DNA of 64,000 nucleotides, taken from NCBI GenBank assembly GCA_027422505.1, contig JAPQWV010000018.1:17068001-17132000 (forward strand), given 5' to 3'. The notes beneath the pieces were generated by a model that saw only the letters and a list, made by a program, of their open reading frames with translations, searched no databases and was not told where the DNA came from. The translations under genes were made by a program, and so were the position numbers. Each line of letters begins with the position of its first letter. The stretch's first letter is position 1. This stretch comes from Craterostigma plantagineum (lineage: Eukaryota; Streptophyta; Magnoliopsida; Lamiales; Linderniaceae). Positions 12,897 through 24,609 of the stretch are shown in pieces.

Positions 12897-13565
12897 GTAT
12901 CATAATAAGTAGAAAGAAAGTTGGAGTTTCAACGTAATAATCCCTAATTCTAAATATTCACCCACCAATATTGATACCAAATCATTAGTAAACTATTTAT
13001 AACTATGGCAACATAGTCAAGGACCAAAAATAACTCGGACGGCGTCGAAAACTTACTACCCAAATTTGTAGTACTAATATACATATGTTTGTGGTTCCAA
13101 TATGTAGATGTTCGTAGTACCATACCGTACCAGTGTAGTACCATATGTATATTTCTTGTAGTATTTTTTTCGTACAACGTTTCCAAAAATTGAAAATCCT
13201 ACCCAAATTTGTAGTATCAATATACATATGTTTGTAGTTCCAATATATAGAAGTTCGTAATACCATACCCCACCATAGCCTAGTACAATACCTATGTTAC
13301 TTGTAGTATCTTTTTCGTACCACGTTTCTAACAATCGAAATTCCTACCCCAAATTTGTAGTACCAACATACGTAGATTTGTTGTAGTTCCAATATATAGA
13401 TGTTTGCGTTATCATAACATAAGCTAGTGTAGTACCACGAGTAGGTTACTTGTAGTATCTTTTCTGTATCACGTTTTTAATTATCGAAAACACGTAGGTT
13501 ATTGTGCAAATAAGGCATGTGAACTTCCAAATTACGTTACATAATACAATTAAACACACGGTAAC
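12897..13565. repeat. GTAC-rich tandem repeat, first block
   Basis: After a leader shared with 15109-15530, about three units of a roughly 143-145 bp repeat follow, starting near 13054, 13198 and 13342. Each carries 'CCCAAATTTGTAGTA', 'GTAGTACCATAC' and 'CGTACCACGTTTCTA'-like segments. The last 70 bases are unique. Confidence 0.75.
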
Positions 13566-14129
13566 CAAGGTTTTAAAAACCGGACCGGACCGGCCGGTTC
13601 AGGCCGGAAACTGGCGAACCGGCCGGAAATCCGGTCCGGTTTCGGTCTGGTTTAAACTTTAATTTAAAAAAAAAAGGAAAAAGATATATAAAACTGAGTA
13701 AATGTATACAACTTTGAACTTGGCCCAATGGTTAACTGCTGGGCTTTTATGTGGGTTGGTTGGGTTCGAATCCCACAACCCTTATTTTTCTTGTTTTAAA
13801 ATTAACTAAAGGACCATATTTTTTACATTTATTTTTTTGACCCCAATTTTAAGATTTAATTTTTGTAGCCCTTGGTATAATTAATTTCAATTACCAATAC
13901 AATTTATTTTTGTTAATTTTGACCCTCTATTTAATAAAAATAAAAAAATACTAAATAAACATCTATATACTCTATGTTATTTGGTTGATTCAATGATAAA
14001 ATATATTTAATTATATTTAAAGATATCGGTTTGACTCTAGTTTGATTCCGGTTTTATACCGGTTAAACCACTAAACCTTAAACCACTAAAATTTCCAGTC
14101 CGGTTCGAAAACTCAGTTTCAGAACCATG
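13566..14129. mobile_element. hAT-type element, CAAGGTT family, copy 1
   Basis: A 564 bp element with left terminus CAAGGTTTTAAAA and right terminus TTTCAGAACCATG, an imperfect inverted repeat. It is flanked by a perfect 8 bp duplication, acggtaac, at 13558-13565 and 14130-14137. The ends are rich in CCGG. The interior contains a tRNA-like stretch (about 13720-13782) with A-box-like TGGCCCAATGGTTAA and B-box GGTTCGAATCC. A relative lies at 47834-48344. Confidence 0.85.
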
Positions 14130-14194
14130 ACGGTAACACGAAATATAGACACTAACCTTCAATCGATGAAAAATCATGACTATGTAGTAAGATG

Positions 14195-14855
14195 TAGGGG
14201 TGGTTCGGTACGGTACACCGTACCAAAACTGTGATACCGTATACCGTACCGAAATTTCGGTATCCAAAAAAATCATACCAATACCATACCAAAATTTCGG
14301 TATATCTTAAATTTTGATACGGTATCATACCGAAATTTTGATATGGTATCGGTATCATACCTTCTATACCATTCTAACGGAGGGTTTTCTACCATGCATG
14401 TCTCGTGACTCGTTAATTCGTTGTTTTGGAATTTTTAATCAATTCAAACTCCTTAGGCCCCAATAAGATAGATTATTAATACCAAATTTTTCAAAATAAA
14501 AAGATTTTTAACCTTAAATAATTTACATATTTTAGCTAATCTCATTAGTAAGACAAAAAACTTTACATAACCACAAAATACAACTTTATATACAGATTAA
14601 TTAGAACAAAACGGCTATATTTAAAAAATTAGTGAAGATTAACAAAAAGTAATTGCATTGCATCTTCACGCTTTCAGAAATCATGAAAAAAAATTAAAAA
14701 GGCAAAAATTAAACGTTACTTGAGTTACATAAGTAAAATATGATGGGCCTAATATTAGAAAGTTGTGTTTTAGTTAATAACTTATGGGCTAAATAAGTTT
14801 ATGAAGATCCATAATTTTTCATTTTACATTTTTTGAAGTAATATAATATATATAG

Positions 14856-14886
<31 letters not shown>

Positions 14887-15091
14887 ATATTAAAAATTTT
14901 AGAATTTCGATATTCGGTATAATCGGTATACCTAATTTTAAAAACTTTCATACCATTACCGTACCGAAAATTTTCGGTACGGTATCATACCTTACCAAAA
15001 ACTTCGGTATACCAAAATTTTCGATATTTTCGATACGATTCGATACGATAAGGACGGTATTTCGGTATTTCGGTATTTTTCCCCAACCCTA
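14195..15091. mobile_element. hAT-type element, CGGTAT-rich family, copy 1
   Basis: An 897 bp element beginning TAGGGGTGGTTCGGTA and ending CCCCAACCCTA, with an 8 bp perfect duplication, gtaagatg, at 14187-14194 and 15092-15099. Both arms are long stretches of CGGTAT/ATACCG repeats that can pair; the centre is AT-rich and non-coding. The second copy (23792-39584) is interrupted by element D. Confidence 0.88.
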
Positions 15092-15220
15092 GTAAGATGT
15101 TCTTACTAGTATCATAATAAGTAGAACGAAAGTTGGGGTTTCAACGTAATAATACCTAATTCTAAATATTAACCACCAATATTGATACCAGACCATCAGT
15201 AAAGTATTTATAATTATGGA

Positions 15221-15481
15221 TAGGGGTGGATCCACGTTAAGCCCTGGGGGTCAGTTGACCGCCCGGTCGGAACTAGACTTAACTATTATATGTGCTAATT
15301 ATATCGAAAACTGCCTTTGGTCTAGTGGTTTTTCTTAGTGCAGCAAGTCTTTCCAGTAGTATAAGACCTAGGTTCGATTCTTATCAGTCAGTTTCTTTTA
15401 TTTTATTTTTTAAGTGGGCTTTACTGGAATGGGCTTGGGTCTCTTTGACCCCCCAGTCCAAAGAAGCTGGGTCCGCCACTG
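15221..15481. mobile_element. Small hAT-type element (261 bp) with tRNA-like interior
   Basis: The ends TAGGGGTGGATCC and GGGTCCGCCACTG form an imperfect inverted repeat of the CAGTGGCGGA type common in plant hAT MITEs. The flanking 8-mers attatgga and actatggt match at six of eight positions. The uninterrupted site is visible in the related sequence near 13000-13015. The interior has A-box-like TGGTCTAGTGG (about 15319) and B-box-like GGTTCGATTC (about 15372). Confidence 0.75.
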
Positions 15482-15529
15482 ACTATGGTAATATAATCAA
15501 GCAACAAAAATAACTCGGACGCCGTCGAA

Positions 15530-16275
15530 AAATTCCTACCCAAATTTGTAATACCAATATACATTTGTTTGTAGCTCAGATATATAGATGTTCGTAGTAC
15601 CGTACCCTACCATGTGTAGTACCATACGTGTGTTACTTGTAGTATCTTTTTCGTACCACGTTTCTAACAATCGAAATAGCCCAAATTTGTAGTACCAATA
15701 TACATATATTTGTAGTTTCAATATATAGATGTTTGCGGTACCATAACATAAGCTAGTGTAGTACAACGAGTAGGTTACTTGTAGCATCTTTTTCGTACCA
15801 CGTTTCTAGCAATCGAAACTCCTACCCAAATTTGTAGTACCAATATACATATATTTGTAGTTCAATATATAGATGTTCGTAGTACCATACCGTACCATAG
15901 TGTAGTAACATACGTATGTTACTTGTAGTATTGTTTTCGTACTACGTTTCTAGCAATCGAAATTCCTGCCCAAATTTGTAGTATCAATATACATATATTT
16001 ATAGTTCCAATATATAGATGTCCATAGTACCATACCCTACGATAGTGTAGTACCATATGTATGTTACTTGTAGTATCTTTTTCGTACCACATTTCTAACA
16101 ATCGAAATTCCTGCCTCAATTTGTAGTACCAATATACATATATTTATAGTAACAATATATGGATGTTCATGGTAGCATGTCGTTAGCGAGTGTTGTACCA
16201 TACGTAGGATACTTGTAGTATCTTCCAGTACCATGTTTTTAACTATCGAAACTCCTATCATAATCTGTAGTACCA
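15530..16275. repeat. Tandem array of about 143 bp GTAC-rich units, second block
   Basis: Units begin near 15533, 15678, 15824, 15966, 16108 and 16254, giving spacings of 142-146 bp. Each includes 'CCCAAATTTGTAGTACCAAT', 'TGTTCGTAGTACCATACC' and 'CTTTTTCGTACCACGTTTCT'-type segments. There are four to six GTAC sites per unit. No coding function is seen. Confidence 0.85.
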
Positions 16276-16289
16276 ATATACATATTGGA

Positions 16290-16470
16290 ACACCGGCAAT
16301 AACACGATATCATTCATAGTATTAACATTATTCATCCAATAATAGTATTGATATCAATATATCGACAATACTAACATCATCATCCACCAACAATATTACT
16401 ATCAAACATATCGACAATATTAATATCATTTGTCCACCAACATCGTAATAAAAAACATATCGACTTAAGA
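16290..16470. repeat. Short AT-rich tandem repeat, period about 51 bp
   Basis: Segments starting ATATCGACAATA recur near 16359 and 16410 and again as ATATCGAC near 16456, with 'CATCCACCAACA' and 'TGTCCACCAACA' between them. It adjoins the 143 bp array. Confidence 0.55.
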
Positions 16471-16478
16471 ATGTGTGA

Positions 16479-17226
16479 TTACCTATCGGCAACATACTGA
16501 GAAAAGAATGTGTCATAACCTATCCTTTCATCGATCAAACAAGAAATTTGTCTTCTTCTTGTATTCACATATGGAAACGTGAGCCCACCAAAGATATCCG
16601 TAGACAACATAGCTTCGTAAATATGACCTGTAAAACAACAAATAATTATCATATGATACTGCTAGGGAGCGTCAAAATATACTTCATAGAAGAAATGTGG
16701 GTACTGTAATTCAACATACTTTGTACTGCATATAATAAATTGCTTTAACCAATAAACTAGCCAAATTCTAACCAAATACTAACCTCCGTTGACACTCACA
16801 GTATGCTAATTTGTAAAAAACATGAGGAAATTCAATTTTTTACAGCTAGACACCCAAATCGCAACACCCACAACTCGACACCCGCATCTCGATACCCACA
16901 ACTCGATACCCAATTTAGGTCGATGCCACTGCCACGAACGTTCATTGTAAAACCAACCGGAGTGTGCCCTAACTCAAAATCGTTCAACCGCGGTCAAGAA
17001 TCTCGAAGGGGGTAGGTAACCCACAATGAAAAAAACCAACAACCTATCTCAACTTACCTAGATCGAGAAGCCCACGGTAGATTAGGCAAGCTCTGAGCTT
17101 TTCCGGGCTTTTACGTCGCCGGCGAGTGCTTAGCAGTTGGGGGCTGAAATTACAGAGCTCGTGTGTGAGATTTGGTGTTTTGGAGAAGAAAGATGTAAAA
17201 GATAATAGAGGGGCAAAATCGTCCAT
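16479..17226 (-). CDS. Candidate two-exon gene remnant, function unknown
   Basis: A first exon (17226-17058) starts with ATG and ends at a good donor, TAG|GTAAGTTG. A second (16627-16479) follows a good acceptor, TTTTACAG, and continues in frame to a stop, giving 105 residues. The first exon is rich in S, T and R after a MDDFAPLLSFTSFF start, which could be an organellar presequence. The second exon reads HIYEAMLSTDIFGGLTFPYV and looks like genuine protein sequence, but I do not recognise the family. The 3' side runs into tandem repeats, and a GTAATC donor overlaps the stop, so the gene is probably truncated. It lies head to head with the CLC gene, 410 bp apart. Confidence 0.35.
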
Positions 17227-17636
17227 AAGGAGTTATGCGTGGGATTATTTTGATTTAGGAAGTTTTTTAATAATTAATATGTAATGAGGAGTTAGTCGAT
17301 AGAAAATAAGGAAATGAGGATTTAATTGATGTTGGCCCATATATCAAATCAGAATGCAGTTTTAGTATAAACTGAAATAATCACATAAATGTCATTTAGC
17401 AACCGTTTCTGCAAAAGCATATATATATAGCAGTCCATTTGCTCGCACGTCTCAGTCAACTCAGATAAAAGGGAGCATTTACGCTAAATCAGTATCACTC
17501 AATACCATAGCCTTCGCCCTTGAGATTTTCTTCTAGCGAAAAGGAAGCAGAGGCTGACAATCGTCTACAGTTTCCTTATCGCTCAATCGATTCCATCTCT
17601 GAACGTTTGAATTTCGAGGCGATTGGTTGACCGATA
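17227..17636. promoter_or_regulatory. CLC upstream region with TATA-like box
   Basis: A non-coding interval between the start of the candidate remnant and the CLC start codon. A TATATATAG run lies at about 17420-17430, roughly 210 bp upstream of the CLC ATG. The position suits a core promoter, but the transcription start is not known. Confidence 0.4.
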
Positions 17637-20588
17637 ATGGCGGATGTAGCTTCGGATTCGGCCGAGGAGCCTTTGATGATACCGCTGTGGCGCTCGCAGT
17701 CCAATACGACGTCGCAGCTTGCCTTGGTCGGCTCGAGCCTGTGTCCTATTGAAAGCCTCGATTACGAGTACGTGACGAGCGCCGTATGTTTGTGATTAAT
17801 TTTGCCGAGGATTTCAATTTTGTCAATGAAAGCGCAGGATTTTGGAGAATGACGTGGTCAAGCAAGATTGGAGGAGCCGGGGGCAGCATCAGATACTTCA
17901 GTTCGTGTTCATGAAGTGGACCTTTTGTTTCCTTATTGGAGTTGTCGTTGGTCTGCTTGGGTTCTTCATCAACCTAGCGGTTGAGAACTTAGCTGGCATG
18001 AAGTTTGTCGTCACCTCTAACATGATGTTGGCGAGAAGGTAAGCAGATTGCTGTATAGTTTGTTGTCATCTTCAGATTGTTTTATGATGATATTCATGTA
18101 ATGTGGGACAGGTTCATGGCAGCATTTCTTATATTTGAATCATCAAATCTTGCGCTGGCATTGTTTTCGATTTTGATCACTTCTTCAATAGCGCCCGAGG
18201 CTGCTGGCTCGGGCATACCAGAGGTCAAAGCTTACTTGAATGGCGTTGATGCACCTGCAATATTTTCGTTCAGAACTCTTGTTGTGAAGGTATTACAGAT
18301 CTATGTTTCTTTATCAGCACAAAATGTCTATATCTTATATGTACTTCATGCTTCATGATTGTTGAATACTTTTCTTCAATGATTTGGTTATATATCTTAC
18401 TTTTTTTTTTCGGATGTTTGCTCCACATAGATAATTGGAAGCATCGGTATTGTGTCGTCATCTTTAAATGTTGGAAAGGCAGGGCCAATGGTTCACTCTG
18501 GTGCATGTGTAGCTGCAATAATGACCGAGTTTGGATTGGATAAGCTGAAGTCGAGATGGAGTTGGTTGCAGGTTTTGAAAAACGATAGGGAAATGAGAGA
18601 TCTTGTGACATGCGGTTCTGCTGCAGGAATGGCTGCTGCTTTTCGAGCCCCCGTTGGTGGAGTATTGTTTGCTCTCGAAGAAATGGCATCTTGGTTAGTG
18701 CCTTAAAACTGCACGTGGTACCATCTTGCAATTCATAACTATGTGCAGTTTTGTACGGCCTTTATCTGGAAAACAATCTGGCAATACCAAATATCAATCT
18801 TTTTTATTGCCTATGATTAGTAGTTATTGAAACCCCATCTTTGAAAAGCTGAAGTTGTTTGAGTAGCCTTGCCACATGGACGTTTTGCTTTCGTTTTTAG
18901 ACAGCATTCATGAGCTTGTAACTGGGTACCAAGCAATTCCTTCTATAAACTTTAGCTGTTTGTATTTATTTCAAACCGTAATAATGAAGATGTGGAGATT
19001 TCTTCCGGTATTGTCTGCTACAAAGTACGTAAAAGTACTGTTTTCTTGCAGGTGGAGAAGTGCTCTGCTATGGAGAGCTTTCTTCACTACGGCTGTTGTT
19101 GCAATGATTCTTCGCACTCTTATCGACTTCTGCTGGAGAGGCAAGTGCGGACTGTTCGGTAAAGGTGGCCTGATAATGTACGACGTCACATCAGCAAATA
19201 TTTCATATCACCTCATCGACATTCCACCTGTCCTTCTCCTCGCGTTTTTCGGGGGTTTGCTGGGAAGCATGTACAATTCCCTGCTCGACAAGATCACCCG
19301 AATTTACAACTCAATTAACGAGTAAGCCTTCATTCAGTCATTCCTACTTGCTCTCTGATAGTCGGATATGTTACTCATATTTAGTCCTCAGTAAGGAAAT
19401 ATCATTCCCATCTTTCAAAATACTTTCTATACAATAAGTTCATCTTTTCTTCCAGGAAAGGAATAGCTTCGAAGATCACACTCGCGTGTATAGTATCCAT
19501 ATTCACCTCTTCTCTCATCTTCGGTCTCCCATGGATCGCCCCATGCCACCCCTGCCCGCCCGATGCCTCCGAGTCCTGCCCGACGATCGGACGGTCAGGA
19601 AACTACAAGAAGTTCCAATGTCCTCCCGGCCACTACAACGGTCTAGCAAGCCTCTTCTTCAACACAAACGACGATGCCATAAAAAATCTCTTCAGCAAAG
19701 ACACAAACTCAGAATTCAACCTCTCCTCGATGCTCATCTTCTTCACCACATGCTTCGTCCTCAGCATCTTCAGCTATGGAGTCGCCGCCCCGGCGGGTCT
19801 CTTCGTCCCCGTCATAGTCACTGGCGCAGCTTACGGACGTTTCGTAGGCATGTTGGTCGGTTCTTATTCAACCATAAACCACGGCCTATATGCAGTTTTA
19901 GGCTCAGCCTCTCTTTTAGGGGGATCGATGAGAATGACTGTTTCTTTATGTGTGATTATCCTCGAACTAACGAATAACTTACTCCTCCTCCCTCTTGTTA
20001 TGATCGTCCTCCTCATTTCGAAGACCGTGGCTGATCTCTTCAACGAAAACGTCTACGACATCATCATGGCGTTGAAGGGCTTTCCTTACTTGGAGTCACA
20101 CGCCGAGCCTTACATGAATCAGCTGACGGTTTCTGACGTGGTCGCTGGCCCGCTTATGACGTTCAAAGTTGTTGAGAAGGTTGGGCATTTGGTCCTTGCG
20201 CTTAGTACCACGGGCCATAATGGGTTCCCAGTGGTGGATAATCCCCCGACTTCTGTTTCTCCAGTGCTCTACGGTTTGATCCTAAGGACTCATCTCCTAT
20301 CTCTGTTGAAATCGAAGAGGTTCAAGCACAGTCCCGAGGATGTAGATTCGAAGGGCTTTTTAGAATTCTCAGCTGATGATTTCGTGAAGGGTCTCGATGA
20401 TGTTGGTAGGAGGATCGAAGACTTGGATCTGTCCGAAAGGCAGATGGAGATGTACGTCGATCTTCGCCCTTTTACCAATACTTCCCCTTTCACTGTATTG
20501 GAGACCATGTCTTTGGCCAAGGGACTCATGCTTTTCCGTGAGCTTGGGCTGCGGCACTTGCTCGTTATACCCAAGATTTCTGGGGTAC

Positions 20589-20625
<37 letters not shown>

Positions 20626-20828
20626 ACAAATCATAGATTAGTTTGCGTATTTTCAATCTTGTGCAGAGATTACCAGTCGTGGGTATATTGACGAGGCACG
20701 ACTTTATGCCCGAGCACATTCTGAGCTTGCATCCAACGCTGGTGAGGAGCAGATGGAGAAGGCTGAGATTAAAGTTTCCTCGGTTGAGATCTTTCTTTTC
20801 TGCCTTTCGGAACGAAGCTCGACATTGA
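17637..20828 (+). CDS. CLC-c: CLC-c-like anion channel/transporter, seven exons
   Basis: Exons 17637-17767, 17838-18038, 18112-18289, 18431-18693, 19052-19321, 19456-20584 and 20667-20828 join to 777 residues with GT-AG introns. The product is a plant CLC of the endomembrane (tonoplast) c-type. It has an N-terminal NTTSQLALVGSSLCPIESLD motif, a membrane core with 10 or more hydrophobic segments and two C-terminal CBS regions ending near ILTRHDFMPEH. The anion-binding motif is GSGIPEV (143-149), the serine form expected to favour chloride over nitrate. The second signature is GKAGPMVH (185-192): Ala187 stands where exchangers have the gating glutamate. The likely proton glutamate, E254 in FALEE, is kept. 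I recall that c- and g-type plant CLCs may carry this change; that should be checked. It converges on the NUB1-like gene 200 bp downstream. Confidence 0.93.
20589..20622 (+). repeat. (CT)n microsatellite in CLC intron 6
   Basis: About 17 CT units just inside the donor site GTACGT at 20585. The run might strengthen a pyrimidine context, but the acceptor at 20666 has its own tract. Confidence 0.95.
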
Positions 20829-21028
20829 GTTTTCTTGCATACTTTAGTCTCATTCCATTGAATCGGAGGCCGGTAATAAGAGGGATAGATCATCGAGACG
20901 CAAGAATTATTAACAGGGGAATGTATATACATCATCATTGTTTACGAAGCAAGGAGAATCCACAAAATGGTTCGAAGATAGAAAAACCGAAAAAAGATAA
21001 CACGATGAATTCTTCCGTTAGTCAGATT

Positions 21029-21589
21029 CTACGCAGCGTTCAACAAAGCCAGGTGCTGGGCGATTGCTTCGCCTTCTTTAACGACCTCGATATCATAGTC
21101 AGAGTAAGCATCGGCGTTCTGCAGTTCTTCGGTGATCTCATCTTCCATCTCCACGTCTCTTTGTTCGCCTGAAAACGACGACTCGGCCTCTTCGCTTGGT
21201 TTTGGTTCGGTAGGTCCCACGTCGGGGTTGCGTATTGGAGGGGACGGGTTCGAAGCTTGGGTTGCTATTAAAGGATCTTCGACGGGATTTGCGAGTAGGT
21301 GATTCAAAGCTGCTTCTTGGTCGCCCAACGTTTGTTGCAGTGCTGCTTCGACTGCACAAATGAAATGATCCTTATCATTTTTAGTTGGGAATGTTGGGAC
21401 TGTAAGAAATTGGAGTTGGTCGTCGTAATAATAGGGGGGGATCACCTGACTCTTTAGGAAAACCCATCGACACGAGGCGTTCGGTTGCAGAAGCTATGTC
21501 CCGACTCAGTCTTTTCCTTTTCCTCGAAATGATATCGTTCTGAAGAAGCAACAGATGAAAAGGCTCGGCATTTTGGACGAAATTAGCAC

Positions 21590-21652
<63 letters not shown>

Positions 21653-23621
21653 CATATATCGAAACTGACTTGTATTTTAGAGCTTGTTTCGAGATTGGTC
21701 AAATCATCAAGGGCCTTCTGCATATCGTTTTCGTTCCTTCTAAGCGCCTCTGCTGCAAGATCTTTCTCGAACCTGCAAATTTAGGACATCATTTTACTTG
21801 GTAAGAGAAATCAATCTCCATCGAAGAGCAAAGCAAGGAGGCTTACCCAATGTTAACTAGTTCGTTGAGTTTGTTAAGATCGACAGCCTTCTTAAGAGGG
21901 GTGGTGCCGTACTCCTTCTGTTCCCTGCACGGGCGAAATTTCTCAATAATATTACGATTTTCGTCGTACGACGAGCAGAGGTAAAAGAAAAAAAAAGGGA
22001 TCCCCACTTGATTTCTTTTTGACGTTTCAGATTATCCGCTCGCTCTAGAGCCCGTTTCGCCATCTCTTCAATGAGGAAATTTACGGCCCTTTCGACGTCC
22101 ATATTGTTCATGCGTAGGGCCCTTTTTGCCTCTCTTTCTTTGTACCCCATTCCCATCAATAAGGATAAGGTATCGTCTGGGAGCTGAAGCTGCCGACAGA
22201 ACCACTAATAGAATGTGTTTTTCCCCTTTTTTAACATTGCGTAAGAGTAAGAATTCCCATGTAATGACTTGGGACGTACCCGAAGAAATTTAGCTTGAGC
22301 TGAGGTTAGGGCATCCTTAGCTTTCTGCAGCATACCATTGTGGTAGGCGACGACTCCTTCAAGAAGCTCCATTCTCAAGTGCCTATCGGCAAATAATAGG
22401 AGGATATGGATATAATTCAATGTCCTTCGAAGAATGGAAAATTAAGTTATGAAAGGTTGTTTACTTATAATCGAAGGAAGGACTTACAAAGCAAGCTCGG
22501 GGTAGCAACTTCCATGGAGAACCCTAAGGCGAGAGTTTTCCTTTCCATGGGAGCGTTCGATGCCTTCCCTGGCTTTAGATAGACGAACGCCAGCTTCAGA
22601 CAGCCAACTGATGTCTTGCAGCATGAAATAGCACCAAACCATGTCTATTTGGAGAATCGATACGTTATCGACCATCTGAAACGCAGACAAAAGAAAAAGA
22701 GCTCGAAAATGTAAGATTCTATGATGAACAAACACAGAAGAAATGAGAGCGTTCGCACCTCAATCAGCTTCGGTTCACAGAGCAAGAAAGCCTCCTGTAA
22801 GAAATCACAAGAAGCCAACAATCAAGAGCGCATTCGGAAATACTACAAACTCATAAACATTATCACATAATCAGCAGCTCTGCAAACTTACCTCGCCCAT
22901 GGTCAGAACCTCCACAGCATCTCTGTACTGATGCCTTCGAATAAGGGCTTTCCCATTCGTATGAAACATTAGGCCCATCATTATCGCTCTGACAAAGGTT
23001 TCGAAATTCAGACAACAAATCACCATTTCGCAGAAAAAAGCTTCGATTTTTCTTGCCCGCAAACGAATATAAGTCCACTAAGTTCACCGACTGATATATA
23101 CCTTTGATCAGTCTCAGTGCCCAACTGCAACTTTTCACCACTCTGATTTTCAAGCTCAAGGTTGAAATCCTCAACAGGCAATGATCCATCTGCGTGTCTC
23201 TGAGCCAATGAAGTTGCAGCAGCCCTACAATCCATCCATGTAATAAAGACATAAGAGATGTTTTTCAATTAAGAAAACGGAAAAAGGTAATAAAAAAATC
23301 TGACTTGAGTCTGGAGAGTCTCTTGCAACGCTCTTCCTCGGCCAGGAATTGGTCGGCGCCGTTCCGACCGTTATCGTCGGAAATCTTCGTGGCCAATACC
23401 TTGGCGTTGTTCTTCAGACCCAATTGAGTCAACGTCTGCCCGGCGGCGCCTTCGTCGTCTTTCAGAACTTTGCCCGCGCATATGAGTTTTATAGATTGGG
23501 GGTTTCGGCAATTCGATCGATCGGCGACAAGTCGCCGCAGGACCGCGACTGTGCAGTCGTCGATGTCGAGCTCCAATACGCCGGTCCACGAACCGCCGAT
23601 CCTTAATTTTCCAAAAACCAT
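21029..23621 (-). CDS. NUB1-like protein with one UBL and three UBA domains, eleven exons
   Basis: Exons in transcript order are 23621-23305, 23224-23102, 22988-22892, 22794-22759, 22675-22488, 22382-22280, 22189-22008, 21924-21847, 21772-21670, 21539-21446 and 21351-21029. They sum to 547 residues. Residues 1-80 form a ubiquitin-like fold region (KLICAGKVLKDDE). A helical middle follows. Three UBA domains lie near 293-333 (LLMGMGYKEREAKRALR), 366-402 (LVNIGFEKDLAAEALRRN) and 424-462 (LVSMGFPKESVEAALQQ), then an acidic tail. This order matches NEDD8 ultimate buster 1, a shuttle that delivers NEDD8 or ubiquitin conjugates to the proteasome. The plant role is inferred from the family. The 36 bp exon 4 is unusually small. 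The start codon lies only 170 bp from a hAT-type element. Confidence 0.88.
21593..21649. repeat. (AG)n microsatellite in NUB1-like intron 9
   Basis: About 28 AG units. On the coding strand it reads (CT)n, mirroring the CT run in the last intron of the convergent CLC gene. Confidence 0.95.
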
Positions 23622-24609
23622 AGTTTGAAACTGTTAAGGTGGACACTCAACTCAGTCTTCTATTGCTTACGATTGTTTCGCTCTTTATATCCTCGAACTC
23701 GACTACGTAATTTGCAAGAAAAAGCACGAGCAATGCACGTGAGTCGTGACTAAGTCAAATTGTGTAATAATGCCCAATCAACAATTGTACCTAGGGCCGG
23801 AGAAATATATCGAAATACCGATATACCGTCCTTATTATATAGAAACGTACCAAAAATATCAAAAAATTATGTATATCGAAGTTTTGGTAAGGTAAAATAC
23901 CGTACCGAATTTTCGATACGGTAATGATATGAAAATTTAAAATTTAGGTTCACCGATTATACCGAAATGCCGAAATACTAAATTTTTAATATTCTATATA
24001 AATACACACACCTACATATATTATATATTATTTCAAAAAAAATATAAAATGGATAAAATTATTATAAGGATCTTCATATATTAATTTAGCCCATAAATAA
24101 TTAACTATAGCAAACTTTCTAAGATTATTGAGCCCCACCATATTTTACTTTCATTAAAAAAAGAAATACAAAATAGCTATTTTGTTTTAATTTATCTGTA
24201 TATAAAGTTGTATTTGTGGTTATGTAAAATTCTTTGTCTTACTAAGGAGACTGACTAAAGTATGTAAATTATTTAAGGTTATTTATGAATTAAAAATCTT
24301 TTTATTTGGAAAATTTGGTATTAATAATCCATCTTTGGGGCCTAAGGAGTTTGAATTGACTAAAAATTCGAAAACAGCGAATTAGTTACGAGACACAGAT
24401 GGTAAAAAACCATCCGTGTGAATGGTATAGAAGGTATGTCAATACGCTTATCGTAGTATTTAATTGGGTTATAATAGAGCTCTAGCAATCATTTTATGCG
24501 TTTATTCGCCCTATTTACACATATTTTGATATTGAAGGAGCTTAGGACGACTTTCGGGCGAAAAGGAGCGAAGACGAGGCAAAACGGAGCAAAAACGACG
24601 GAAACAGTC

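Noticed and set aside
13720..13782. Possible tRNA gene (A-box-like and B-box GGTTCGAATCC)
   Set aside because: It lies inside a hAT-type element, no cloverleaf with paired acceptor arms could be drawn, and a similar degenerate segment occurs in a relative.
16290..16470. CRISPR-like spaced repeats
   Set aside because: The repeats are degenerate and AT-rich with no constant repeat length, and the genome is eukaryotic.
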